A stretch of DNA of 64,000 nucleotides from Phymatolithon calcareum. Its lineage: Eukaryota; Rhodophyta; Florideophyceae; Hapalidiales. Each line of letters begins with the position of its first letter. Position 1 is the stretch's first letter. Made by a program: the position numbers and the translations under genes. Shown here in pieces: positions 1 to 10,278 of this stretch. The notes beneath the pieces were generated by a model. The model was given only the letters and a program-made list of their open reading frames with translations, was not told the DNA's origin and searched no databases. Location: contig OZ345354.1 of the NCBI GenBank assembly GCA_977006965.1, forward strand, positions 682,001-746,000, read 5' to 3'.

Positions 1-225
1 TTGGCCAAACGTAGTTTTCATTTAGACAACAACCGACTCGTCGAACTTACGTTATGGCCGTACAGCGCACGAAGATTTGTAGTCCGAATACGCACGATTC
101 GAAAAAGAAGGACACTTCGAATGTAACTTCTTGCGGTATCATACATATTGCAAGACTGCAATCTCTATTGCAATCCATAAGCTTGCCGCAATCACAGATT
201 GCGTATTGCAATATATTGCAATCGC
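1..225. repeat. Segmental-duplication block a, copy 1
   Basis: This block is near-identical and colinear with 33637-33860, starting from the shared GGCCAAACGTAG. Its right half (about 146-225) is dense in ATTGCAAT/TTGCAAT motifs, the same motif that fills the hAT-type elements of this window. An ancient hAT end may therefore lie here, but no terminus is recognisable because the window starts inside the block. I see no gene; the short frames across it are not conserved in the second copy. Confidence 0.75.
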
Positions 226-560
226 GATTTGAAGGCCTAAGTTTCTTCCATTCTATTCCATCGTTAGCGAGTTGGACTGCGTCTTTAACGTGTAGTCCAG
301 ATACGTCACCAAAGATTGATTCTGGCGTTGTTCGGACGAATTGTAGCAGCACCTGGCGGACCAGGCGCAGCTCGATCATTCTAAGAATGTGTTCAAGACA
401 GTTCCGTCGTATCTTTCTGAGTGCATTCTCTTCCTCCAGCAGGCCCCATTCGACACGAGTCCCTTCGCAGCAACCGAAGGGATCCTGTGCGGCGCGCGGG
501 TGCGTGCATTACAGTACAGGAAAATCTTAGCTTTCCCGGATGTTTACGCAAGAGCCAAGA
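226..560 (-). mobile_element. LINE-3 (RTE/CR1-like) 3' fragment, copy a
   Basis: On the minus strand the segment reads as the C-terminal tail of a non-LTR retrotransposon polyprotein. Related copies lie at 34048-34365 and 62083-62425, and a divergent one at 15164-15477. The copy at 34048 preserves the better tail, with WLGHILRM, RLVRHVLLQC and GIEWKKLRPS; here the equivalents are RLVRQVLLQF and GIEWKKLRPS in the frame 379-47. Short basic motifs of this type follow the reverse transcriptase domain in several LINE clades. The copy is 5'-truncated and its 3' end is missing relative to copy c, so it cannot move. The right boundary is approximate. Confidence 0.6.
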
Positions 561-799
561 CTAATTTGGAGTCCCCTTAGTGACTAAAAAGTAAATGGTT
601 ACGGCATTTTCGCTTTAATTACTCCCTATAGCGATGGGGATATTTGATGACTTTATTTTGAGAGCTCCCAAAGCTTCACCTTGGAATAACGGGGCAGCTC
701 TTGCTATATTCTCTAAGCTAAAGTCCTCTGGCTACTCAAAACGTTCTTTATTCGTAATTCTCTCCCAACAAGAGCTCCTGTGAGTCTCTTGCACTCAAA

Positions 800-2495
800 C
801 TAAATTTTTGTACTCATCTTCGACGACGCTAGAGTACGCTGTAAGGCGACTAGTTCGATCACGGGGGTAATCCCACAGTAGGCACCCAATACTGATTTTC
901 TCCAAAGGGGTGCTCGGTTGAATGTCAACCTTAGGCTCCTTAAACTTGTTCTTTCTCCTGCGTAAACGATCCCTGGTAGCTTGCATTCAATAGGAATCTT
1001 CATTGATCTGTCTTCTTCTTCCTTTTCCCATACCTTAATTGTTTCTTCTCTCCTCCTCTTCTCTGTGACAGATCCCTCCTGGGATTTCTGAAGGGCTTGA
1101 TATTCAATATCCTTCATTGCTTCCTTTATGTCCTCATCTCTTCCAGAGTACCCTTCTTTTTCTTCAAGGCACTTTTTGTGTCTTACCATGCTTAATGAAA
1201 ACCTCTCTGCTTGATGACGTTTCCTCATCTTTGATGGTCCCAGTCGGCACAGAGCTCGCATTCGGTCCCGGCGGTGTTCGGCATATTTTCTGAAAACATT
1301 CTTGTAGAACAAGCCTTCTGCCGACTCGATTGCCGAGAGTAATCGATTTGTCATTGGAGTAACGTGTAACGCATACTCCCATTTCAGGATAAGTAGCGAA
1401 TTAAAGATCCTGATGCATGTCTCCGGTTTGAATCCTCGAACATTAACTCCAAGCTCCCGAATATTATGTATGCATCTTGGAGCATTTCGAACTCTTGCTA
1501 TGGCCATGTCGTCCGTAACAACCTTGTTATTCATGCTTACCCCAAGATACGAGAGTCTCCAGGCTTGATGTCGTTCTCGTCCCGCCAAATAAAATGTGTG
1601 CTTCTGAAGCCCTTTTTACTTAAGAACTTCGTTTTTTCCTGGTTTTGTTTTCCATTTCATGCCATTTTCGCTTGCCCAAATGGACGCTGTATCAAGAAGT
1701 TTCTGCATTCTTTGTCCTGTCTTCGCTTGAAGCTGTACATCATCTGCGAACAATTGCACTGGGATCTCTGAGACGTTTCCGTCTGTCTTGGAGACTGCTT
1801 CTGCGAATGTGTCCATGAATATATTGTATAAGCATGGACTAAGCGGGGAACCTTGAGGCACTCCTCGGTTGATGGTACACCACGTTTCTGTCTCGTCTCC
1901 AGCTGATGTGACCCACGATGGTTTTAACAGGTACGCAACCATCCTTGGTATCTCTTCAGGAAGTTTCTCTGTCAGGCTCTTCATGAGGATATCCCTTGGC
2001 ACAATGTCGTATGCCGCGGGTAGGTCGAGAACTGCCATGAACGGATGATCCTTTTTCATTGTAATTTTTGACCGGAGTATAGAAAGATATGTGCTTCTGT
2101 CTTTCCGAAAACCCAGCTGAACCTTATTGGAGCGGTAGTTCTCGCGTATGTATGCATCTAGAGCTGAGTCAATGATTTTCCTGGCTTGGCTTAAAAGAAA
2201 TATGGGCTTTTAGTTTGCTGCGACATGAGCTAGGCCTTTCTTGTATAAGGGAATCAGAGTTGCTTGGGGCCATGCCGAGGAAGACATGTGAGTCTCCAGC
2301 ATGTTTCCCACAATGCTAGCACTATTTCGAGCCCCGCTTCTTTGTTCGCGTGCAACCTTTCAACCGCAATTCCGTCGGAACCTACCGCCTTCCCCTTCGG
2401 TGTTGTGTTGAATGCTCTTGCAATGTGCCGCTTCATTGCCCTATTGAGTGCAAAAGTACGCAACGGCAGATTCCAGTCTTCTTCCGCCTTACACA
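800..2495 (-). pseudogene. LINE-1 copy A reverse transcriptase (broken)
   Basis: This is an RNA-dependent DNA polymerase of a non-LTR retrotransposon, which copies element RNA into nicked chromosomal DNA. Motifs appear in order on the minus strand: PKGKAVGSDGI (fingers) near 2390, LDLPAAYD near 2020, RGVPQGSPLSPCLYNIF near 1840, FADDVQ with the catalytic Asp pair near 1750, and YLGVS near 1545. The C-terminal region to 800 has a basic, Glu-rich linker and the block NRAPLWRKSVLGAYCG, which is conserved among all LINE-1 copies here. The frame is broken by one frameshift near 2275 and by in-frame stops near 2212 and 1614. The N-terminal endonuclease expected of most LINEs is not seen. It is inactive as it stands. 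Confidence 0.85.
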
Positions 2496-2699
2496 CAGGG
2501 CTCGCCCCAATTAAATTGCAACGTATTTTTCTATGAAGTGCAATGCGCAATAGCGGCTTACGTTCTATGTTCGGATCAATACGTACTGATGGACTTGACG
2601 AATGTGCAATGGCGCATTCCAATACGTTGAGTTCAACAATATGTGGTTTAAAATAGATACCACGCTAGTTCTCTTGCTACTTCAATCCACAATTCCTTC

Positions 2700-4857
2700 G
2701 TGCTCCTCATGGCCGCGCAGGCGAGCCTCGGTGCGGTCTCCGCGAGCACCGTAGATGGCCTCACCCACTAGCTGAGAGTCCCAAAAGCGCTCGTTAGCAT
2801 TCAGAAAAATAAAAGCCTCAAATAGCTGCGGAGTCATCGAGCGCCGATGAGCGGTCAAAACGTACTTAGCTATGCTCCATAGCCGCTCAACTTCCGCAAC
2901 TGAACCGAGAAAGAAGGAACAATCAATGTAGTCCGCACTTTTATCGTTCCTCTTCCGCCGTTTGGATAGTTTTTACGCCACCGTCAATGTGCTGCGAACG
3001 TTGTTCGATACCGGTGGAGCCCGTGCCGGTTTCTTCAGACACCTAACCGCCTCCCTTTCGTCCGGAAGTAGGTCGCTGGTCTTTACTATGTGATGCTTCA
3101 CCACCCCGTTCTCGAACGATGAATCTTGAACGATGCTAGCAGTAGTAGAGATGTATTTCTTGCCGAGCTTGCACTTGAAGAGAGGCGAAGACGGAACGTC
3201 TTTCTCTGGTTCCACCGAATCCATGAGAGTATACAAGTCATCAGGACCAAAGCATTGGAATTATTTATTTATTTTTATTCTTTTCTCGAAAAGTGTCGAG
3301 AATAAATAATTTATTGTTGAACGCAGAAGCAATAAATTATTGTATTCAAGTTCAGCGAGGTATAAATAACTGGTTATTACCCGAATTATTGGATCCTTCT
3401 TGCTACTTTCTGTCGCGATAGAATAACCGGATCGAAAAAATGAGGAGTCCGATACAATAATTGTCGCAACCACGACGATCTCAATAAATACAATAAATAT
3501 GCGAGACTCAGGAATAAATTATTGGAACAATAATTTAAATAATTACAATAGCAATTATTTTTTCCAATGCTTTGATCAGGACACGCTGCTACCGTATGCC
3601 CACGGGTTTGCAGCGCTTTTGTGACCATGTCAATCTCGCGCAACATCATCTCATATCCAGTCGTCTTACTCGCAAACGGTTCGCTTATGTCGATGGGAAT
3701 GTCCGAATGCTCATCGGTGCTGGCCTCAATGAGCTCGAGTCGAATTTTTCCAAATCGGCATAGCATGTGAACCTTTCCGGAACACCGCGTTTCGTTGTGC
3801 ATTAGCGGCTTGAGGACAGGCAAATTCCTCAAGATAGCCGCGTTCTTCAACCCGGGTTTCGCCGTCTTCATAGTTTTGAGTACAGATTCAATTGTTCTCT
3901 TGAGGTCCGGGTGTTGGCGACCATCGCGTTATCTTCGAGATTTAGTTTGTGACTCGAGCATCCCACATGCGGCACACCCTCCAACCGCGCTACCCGTAAG
4001 CTGTTACTCGTGTTGTCTGCAATCGAACAGACACACGACTCTTCCATTTCCTGACTGTAGTACGACAAAAGGTGGGTGAATTACTTCACGTGAACCTAAG
4101 CATTGAAGGTGGTTGTTTTCACACTGTTATCATCTTCAATCCCCGAAACCGTGCACTGGCGAATCGGTACAAGTCCAATGAGCGTGATCCGCTGCACGGA
4201 GGTGAATCACTCTGATTGATTCAGACGAACCAGTGTCTCCGTACAGTAAGAAGCAAATACTCCAACGTAATAAGTTCCGTTACAACTCCAGCCGTCGTGC
4301 ACCAATGTTCCGCGCGTGCCACGCATTTCGATGGCAATACATTTCTCAAACAGCTCGACTACCTTGAACATCACGTTGACGAACGTTGTGACTTTGATAG
4401 GCACTGAGAATTTTGAAAACTGCCGAACCTCTGAGTCAGCAATGGACGGCACCGGCTGACTCTTCATGACGACAAATCTCATGTACCCATACATTGACTT
4501 ATCGTAGTCTGAAAGTGCATGAATGGAAAATCGTGACAGAGTAGTACCTCCTCGGCGCTGACTCTCGGTGCGTGTCTCGATGAACAAACTCTTGAGAACA
4601 GAGTCTTGATCTGAGCGAGGTCGACCTTTCGCATAGCATGAGCGCAGGTGTTGGTAAGGGTTGTGGTACCCATATTTGTCCAGAAACTTGACAATAAGGT
4701 TGATACAGCCAGACCCAGGACAACGGTACTTGATATACGCTTTCGTGAGCGAGCGTCCGCTTGTACTGTCATGGACAAGTTGCGTTTCGCGGTCGACAAA
4801 GGTCATCAGCGAGCACAATACGTCCTTTGGGGTACGGTTCAGTGAGGCGGAGTTCAT
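2700..4857 (-). pseudogene. hAT transposase (decayed, interrupted by a MITE)
   Basis: Reading right to left: an N-terminal region with a C/H cluster suggestive of a BED-type finger (4857-4600); the RNase H-fold entry with GTLVHDGWSCNGTYYVGVFAS (about 4330-4250); ADNTSNSLRVARLEGVPHVG followed by CSSHKLNLE (about 4010-3930); a middle region to 3583; and after the MITE a C-terminal dimerisation block, VERLWSIAKYVLTAHRRSM with FEAFIFLNANERFWD (about 2900-2790). The order and motifs fit hAT transposases. The pieces sit in several frames (4207-4857, 3868-4068, 3583-3871, 2973-3247, about 2700-2960), so it is a pseudogene. Confidence 0.85.
3248..3574. mobile_element. AT-rich MITE nested in the hAT transposase, 8-bp TSD ATCAGGAC
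   Basis: This 327-bp insert is flanked by perfect 8-bp direct repeats (ATCAGGAC, 3240-3247 and 3575-3582). It has terminal inverted repeats beginning CAAAGCATTGGAA, and the interior is AT-rich with no coding capacity. The 8-bp TSD suggests mobilisation by an hAT-type transposase, although its termini differ from those of its host element. Without it, the surrounding hAT reading frame is continuous across the target site. Confidence 0.9.
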
Positions 4858-5277
4858 TATGGGCTGTGGAAGGTGTTGGGGCCGGCGGCGTGCAGCGCTG
4901 AAGTTCTGACCAGGTTAGTTTCCTCCTTCGATTGAGAAGATAAGCCAAGTGTTACATGAATCAAGCGCTCTGAGTGCGAAACGTAAGCCGCTGTGCAGTA
5001 CATTACAATAGTGCATCAAGCCCAATACGTACTGCAATTCGACCGACAAGCTACAATATTCGATTCCTATTGTATATTGCAATTAATTGCAGTACAAATG
5101 GATTGGGGCTGACCCCTGCTTACACACACTTGAGATGTATGCTGAGAATTTGCTTGGGTGGAAAGGAGCCCCGAGAGCTTTGTTTGCTCCTTTCCTCCGG
5201 GATTTTGACTTTATGACCTTGCTTGTGGTGTTCGCCGCCTCGCTTGGCCCCCTCCAGTGATGTGGATTGTGATTCGG

Positions 5278-5705
5278 TCATTGTATTTTTTTAAAAATAC
5301 ATGTATACACACTTATAAAACATTAAAAAAGACTTTTTTTGAATTTATGAGACTGCACGGGTGATGCGATGTGTTGCTCTTCGAGCAGGTCGCAAGCACG
5401 TAACGCCAAGATTGAACTGAGCATCGCGAAATATTTTACACCTGTGGTATAGTGGTTAAACTTGTCTTGGACTTCGTGTTCGGACTACACGTAGTACTTC
5501 GTGTACTCTACACGAAGGATTGCGTGTACTACTAACGACCCTTATTTGGGTCTACTTATATTTTGGACGCAGTCTCTCAGCCTTTCTTTAGTCGCTATAG
5601 TCTTCCTCCGTAGGATGGAGGGAGGCAGCATGGTTTGGAAGGAAGTAAATCACACACGCTTTACAAATCTAGGCCTTTGGCCAACTCTTTGCACTATCAT
5701 GCTCG
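5278..5705. repeat. Segmental-duplication block b, copy 1
   Basis: Colinear with 34366-34755. It begins with an AT palindrome around TGTATTTTT/AAAAATACA that is preserved in both copies (34369-34389 in copy 2). It contains GTGGTATAGTGGTTAAAC near 5443, which resembles a polymerase III A box; copy 2 has GTGGTATCGTGGTTAAAC. No open frame is conserved between the copies. No gene seen. Confidence 0.7.
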
Positions 5706-6718
5706 AGGGCGATCGAATGAACACCGCTGGTGTGACTGGTAGCAAGGCAGAGCCGATAGCCCAAAAGTCTGTAATGGCGGTTGGCCACCCAGGTGAGCGA
5801 ATAGATAGGGAGCTCTCGGCGGACGAAAAGAGCCACGCGGAGAGTCCGCAAGGTGAAGCACAACCAACTACACGGCGTGGCCGTAGGGCGTCAATGGCCG
5901 TGTGGTGTGGGGTTCAAGGCACAAGCTGGCAGATCCGTTGACCAGAGTTTGAGGACTGCTGGTCAAGGAGGGTTTATATAGACTAGAAGGAGAACCATAG
6001 TGAAGAGTCTAAACAAAGACGTGTGTCGACACTAATGTGAAGAGACACACGGGACAAATAGATGGCTAAAAACAATTGGTCTAACGTCAACATGGGGGAG
6101 GGAGATACTAATGGCAGAATATCATTGGCCGCAGTAGTAATCGGCAATGAGGAGGCCGTTGAGGGTTCAATGGCGGTTGCTCACTGGTCACAACGATGAG
6201 GAGAAAGACGAGGAACTATGGAAGGCGGAGATTGGCTAAAAATGATGGACTCGAGAGAGGCTCTTCAAAAGCGCTCCGCGCTCTTAGCCGCGGTCACAGT
6301 GACATGATGTATGATAGATTGTGACGTGACGTGTAACGTGTGACTGAGGAACCGTAACGAGGAGGAATAGAGTATGATTGATCAACGGAGTAACGATATG
6401 ATGGGATTGTATGATATTGACTATGTTTCTGGTGTTGATAAGGGTGTTGATCACGTCACAAGAGTGACGTGAGTGACTGTTCGTCACATGTGGGTACGCT
6501 GAGTGTGGTGCGAGAGCAGATCGCCTTCTAGTCGTCACCAGCAAGTGTAGTACCAACTAGAAGCTGACTTGCCCATTCACTGAATGTGTGCCGATCGCCT
6601 AAGTACGGCGGCGTTACTGTTAGAAGTCTATGATAAGCTGCAAAGGGAATAATGGGAAGTTACTACTACACGTAGCGCACGTGCCATCGTGATCAACAGG
6701 CAGAATCGAATTGGAGGG
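5706..6718. mobile_element. About 1-kb unclassified insertion flanked by imperfect 12-bp repeats
   Basis: The paralogous block (34720-34810) lacks these roughly 1013 bp. The flanks carry CTATCATGCTCG (5694-5705) and CTATCATACTTG (6719-6730), 10 of 12 identical, which looks like an aged target-site duplication. The insert has no coding frame of note. It holds a TATA-like TTTATATAG near 5971 and clustered GTGACGTG/GTGACGTGAG motifs (6320-6345, 6450-6475). It could be a solo LTR or a LINE fragment, but LTR termini were not identified. Confidence 0.45.
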
Positions 6719-6940
6719 CTATCATACTTGGTGCTCGCGCATTACAGTGCCATTGCGCTACAGATATGCATATGCGGCGAAGAGAGAGATCCTGGGTTCG
6801 AATCCCCGGTGTGCCTGTTCGCGGTGAAGAGTCTGACGCGGTTTTTTCTCCTAATTTCGCACCACGGGGCGTTTCGGGAGTGGGGTTTCCGAATTGCACA
6901 AAGGGTCCGAATTAATTACAGCGTATTAGAATGGCACAGA
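6719..6940. repeat. Duplication block c, copy 1, with tRNA-like B box
   Basis: Colinear with about 34735-34974. Both copies contain a strong polymerase III B-box-like motif: GGTTCGAATCC at about 6797 here and GATTCGAATCC at about 34817, followed by CCGGTGTGCCTG. The surrounding sequence does not fold into a complete cloverleaf by eye, so a degenerate tRNA or tRNA-derived SINE remnant is more likely than a functional tRNA gene. It ends at ACAGA (6936-6940), the left target-site duplication of the copia element that follows. Confidence 0.5.
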
Positions 6941-7335
6941 TGTTAGATGTGCGGCACGGAGGTGTAAGGCTAGCTGTCCATATACTGGTAAATGTGCTGC
7001 ACGGGAGGCATAAGGCTAGCTGTCCTTTCTACTTAACGGCTTTCGTAACTATAATTAGCTTGATAATTGGGGTTTTTAATGTGTATTTAACAAATGCCAC
7101 TTTAGACACCACTACTTAGTTAGAGCTTGCTGGGCGAAGCCGAAGACTACTTAAGCAGCTCCCAGCCGGAGCCGAGTAGGTCGGACAAGAACGCAACTCA
7201 GAACCAAACCACAAGTGAAGTCAAGCACCAACGCTTCTTTGCTTTTCCGTTTTCCAACATTTCCACCACATTCCAACCTATTTTTCAATCAACCAGAATC
7301 GTTCCACCATCGATTCATTCTGGTTTATAACAACA
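6941..7335 (+). repeat. Copia-1 5' LTR
   Basis: 395 bp, starting TGTTAGATG and ending ATAACAACA. It lacks about 19 bp that are present in the 3' LTR near 13840. It contains a short internal repetition of GGCACGGAGGTGTAAGGC / GCACGGGAGGCATAAGGC. Confidence 0.9.
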
Positions 7336-8294
7336 TTCGCGAATAAGTTATCATCTATCAGATCGCAGGAAACATTCTTGTTAACCAATCGTCATCTTCT
7401 CCGGCCGGTCCTGTATTCAATCAGAATCGTCTCAGACCATTGCCGAAAAATCTGTGACCAATCACCGCTGATAATTTTATTTCGTGTTATTCAACCATCC
7501 CCGATAATTATTTTTCCTCGTTATCCAATCATCAACCGCGCTACCAATCTTTTTTAAGGGTACTGTAAGGACAACTTGTCCTCCTGATCGCCAAGTGGTG
7601 CGGGCTTAAGGATTGTTAACTGTGCTATTTCACAGCCTGGCCCTCTCTGGCGCGTGAGCACTCTACCCCCGCAGCGATTCCTAGAATCTCGTGCATTGCC
7701 AGAAGGATAGCTCGGGGACTGTGGACAGCTGCTCTCAGAAGGCTGTGCGTCTAGGAGTTGTGCAGGACCTACGCTGCCTAGTCACTCTTTCGGGTCCCCA
7801 GTCACTGTAGTGTCACCGCTGTGCCCTCGGAATTCTAAGCCGTCGCCGCCGTATGGCCAGCTCCTCCGGTTTTCGCCGCCTAATCCGAAACTCTGATTTA
7901 GCGTCACGTTCTCCTTCTCCTGTCGCTTCTGTTCATACAAGTAGGTTATTACGTACAAACGGCTCTGCTTCCGCTGCACTTCGAACAAAATCTATTAACA
8001 AGAAGGCTGGTACTGCTGTGAATACTGTAACTTTGCAAGCAAGAGCCGAAAAGCCAACCGTGAACACAAGCTCGGCAAGGAACAGAAACAAAACTTGCTT
8101 CTTTCTAAGTACCAGTTCCCAACTGACCTCATCTGTCGCACCCGAAAAACTCCGTTTGATAGCAAGTTGCACTTCTACCGTCACGCTCGAGCTTGTCTAT
8201 ATGCATTATCACCTAAATATATCTAAAAAAACAGTCCGCTACTTCTATCTGGCGATCTTTTGATTAAGTAGAAATTATCATCACCAAGCTCTGC
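7336..8294 (+). other. Copia-1 5' leader, no gene
   Basis: This is untranslated-looking sequence between the 5' LTR and the first gag codons, and no long frame follows the element's direction. The base after the LTR begins TTCGCGAATAAG, which I could not match to a tRNA primer. A minus-strand frame at 7933-8184 has no recognisable content. Confidence 0.5.
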
Positions 8295-9794
8295 CATGGC
8301 TAGTAATGCCGAAGGCGACGCTGTAAGCAACGCTTCAACGGCATCAATGATTACTCCTGCCGAAATCACGGATGCTGACCGTCAAATGCCTGAGCTCGTC
8401 AATACATATTTCGATGTGATAGACGATGAACAAACCCCTGAAGCATGAACCCTGGCATTCAAGGAATGAATCTCTCGCACAATTATCCGTGGACTTTTAA
8501 TCGCATGGAAAGTCTATGTTCCCCAGTACTTAGCTGAAAATGGAACAAGCTTTCTCCCTTGGAATTTTTGTTCAAAATGCTCTCGGAAGCACCTTGGGAC
8601 CTGAAACTACTCCTGCAGATCCTCGCGCAACAACAGCCCCGCTTCCTGATCGTCCTGGTCCTCTGCCACAGCAGCGCGTCCGCACTGTTCGCCCAGACCT
8701 CAGCAGTTTGCCGAACTTGAGAAAATTTGGACAACCGGTTCAATACTCAGGATCAGCAGTTGTTGGCTTTAGCTGGTGCTATTGACAACATCAATGACAG
8801 ATTAAGCAATGCAGGCTCCACTGACTCTGCACACTCTCATGATCAGTCCCCCAGACTTGCAGCTCCAACGCAACCTCAACCTCCAAATCACTCTCGATCT
8901 GGTGCAAGGCAACTTGTTCAACCGCCTTAAGCGTATTCTAGTATTGGCACTATTCGTGCTCTTCTGGAAAGTCGCTCATCTGATCGGAACAGAAGCCAAT
9001 CATCTTCTCTACTGAAGATATTCAGCCATGCATCTCAGCAATTTGCTGGCACTGGGGATATGGAAGAAAATTTAGCCGCGTTACATGAGTCTTATACAGA
9101 CAAATGCATGACTCTTGGCCTCACAGCACAGGAAGCTTTACATGTATGTGCTATTTGTTCCGAACAGCCTTGATAGCTTCTTCTACGTCCTCCCGAAGTT
9201 CAGAAATATGGAACAAGCGTTTAGTCTTCTACATTCTAGGTTTAGTTCCACTGAGCGCAGAGATCGCCTCATTACGCAATGGAACAATCTCCATTTCAAG
9301 ATTTTTATGGAGCAACTCCTCATACTGCGCTTATCGACATGTGCCAAACTGCAGGACTGCTCCAGATTCAACTTGGGACAGCCTATCAGGACAACCAGGA
9401 TCTTCGTGACGTCATTATGAAAGTAGTTTCTGACTAACCATTCGCTGCGCTCCTGGCTCTATCACCTGCTCAGGACTCTGTCGCCATCCAAGAGGCTTAC
9501 GCAAGAGCAATTAAGGTTCATGAAGATCAGCTTCGCGTTGCCAAACGGTCTCAAGAATTACTGCCTACTGCTACCCATGCAAAGGAAACATTGTTTGTAC
9601 CGTACAATGGAAATCAAAGCGATCGCCCCGGCACGCACAGTAGACGATATGCCCATATCAATGGAGGTAGAAGGAACACTTATGTTCGCTGGAAAGACCG
9701 CCGTAGAGACGGCCTCAACCCGATCCGCAATGGTATCCGCATGCGATGTCGCAAGTGTAAATCCGAAAAGTACTTCATCCGTGACTGTGAGTAG
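8295..9794 (+). pseudogene. Copia-1 gag (broken)
   Basis: The nucleocapsid-type region packages element RNA in virus-like particles. A plausible start is the ATG at 8295, followed by a short acidic N-terminus with a stop near 8446. The C-terminal part carries a basic region and a zinc-knuckle-like CRKCKSEKYFIRDCE near 9750-9794 (C-x2-C...C), where the usual central His is replaced. Several frames are needed to follow it, with stops in between. Confidence 0.6.
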
Positions 9795-10087
9795 CTCGAC
9801 AGCACATACATGGCTCAGTATGAGAAACGGGTTCTTCTTACAGAATCTATAGTTTCTGATCCCGGCGACATCGATCACGCTTTGAAAATAATTGTGGCGT
9901 CCAACGCCACTCTCATACTCCCTACTTTCCTCTCAGACTAGCTCGCTTAAATTAGCCATTACAGCTTGCATTTACAGCAAGGCCTTACAGATAGCATTAC
10001 AGTCATTACAGTACCGTAGGTTTCGATACATACTTAGATCACTAAGGATCACAGATGCTTACACTACATTGCTCCTGCGGCGGGCTA

Positions 10088-10108
10088 GGAAGCCGCGAAG
10101 CGGCTTCC
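10088..10108 (+). other. Perfect 9-bp-stem hairpin between gag and protease of Copia-1
   Basis: GGAAGCCGC, loop GAA, GCGGCTTCC. It lies in the gap between the gag zinc-knuckle region and the protease-bearing frame. A role in recoding or RNA structure is possible but only inferred from position. Confidence 0.4.
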
Positions 10109-10278
10109 AGATTCTTCCATTTGATCCAATTCTCATTCTGCCAAGTCATCTTTTGATCCAAAGTTTTTTCTATAAAGGTCGGCGCTTCGCACCGCCCTCG
10201 GCTTTCCGCCAGGGGACAACCCGACAAAAAACGGTGTACCATCCTGCGCGATTCACAACCCCACAATAATACAAGAGT

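Larger units (their letters stand above)
2496..5118 (-). mobile_element. hAT superfamily DNA transposon, 8-bp TSD CTTACACA
   Basis: The insertion is bounded by perfect 8-bp direct repeats, CTTACACA at 2488-2495 and 5119-5126. It has imperfect terminal inverted repeats that start CAGGGCTCGCCCCAAT on the left and CAGGGGTCAGCCCCAAT in the inverted right end. An 8-bp TSD with CAGGG-type termini is typical of hAT elements. Subterminal regions are rich in TTGCAAT-like motifs (2512-2630; 4990-5095). It is inserted in LINE-1 copy A and is itself the host of the MITE 3248-3574. The transposase inside is decayed, so the element is non-autonomous. Confidence 0.9.
637..5277 (-). mobile_element. LINE-1 family retrotransposon, copy A, split by an hAT element
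   Basis: This non-LTR retrotransposon lies on the minus strand. Its 3' end (637-660) has the family signature: the complement of GGGATATTTGATGA next to an AT-rich AAAATAAAATCATC tail. The same 3' end occurs at 18439, 19666 and 45849, and in divergent form at 25927. Coding sequence runs right to left to 2495, is cut by the hAT transposon 2496-5118 (8-bp TSD CTTACACA), and resumes from 5127 with frame-compatible charged sequence. The 5' end is not clear; the limit at 5277 is where the duplicated backbone resumes. The name LINE-1 is local to this annotation and does not mean mammalian L1. Confidence 0.75.

Noticed and set aside
54-530. Plus-strand frame of 158 codons at the window start
   Set aside because: It crosses the boundary between duplicated backbone and a LINE-3 fragment, and the LINE coding strand is the opposite one.
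6790-6830. Functional tRNA gene
   Set aside because: A B box is present, but no matching acceptor or D arm could be paired at the right distance.
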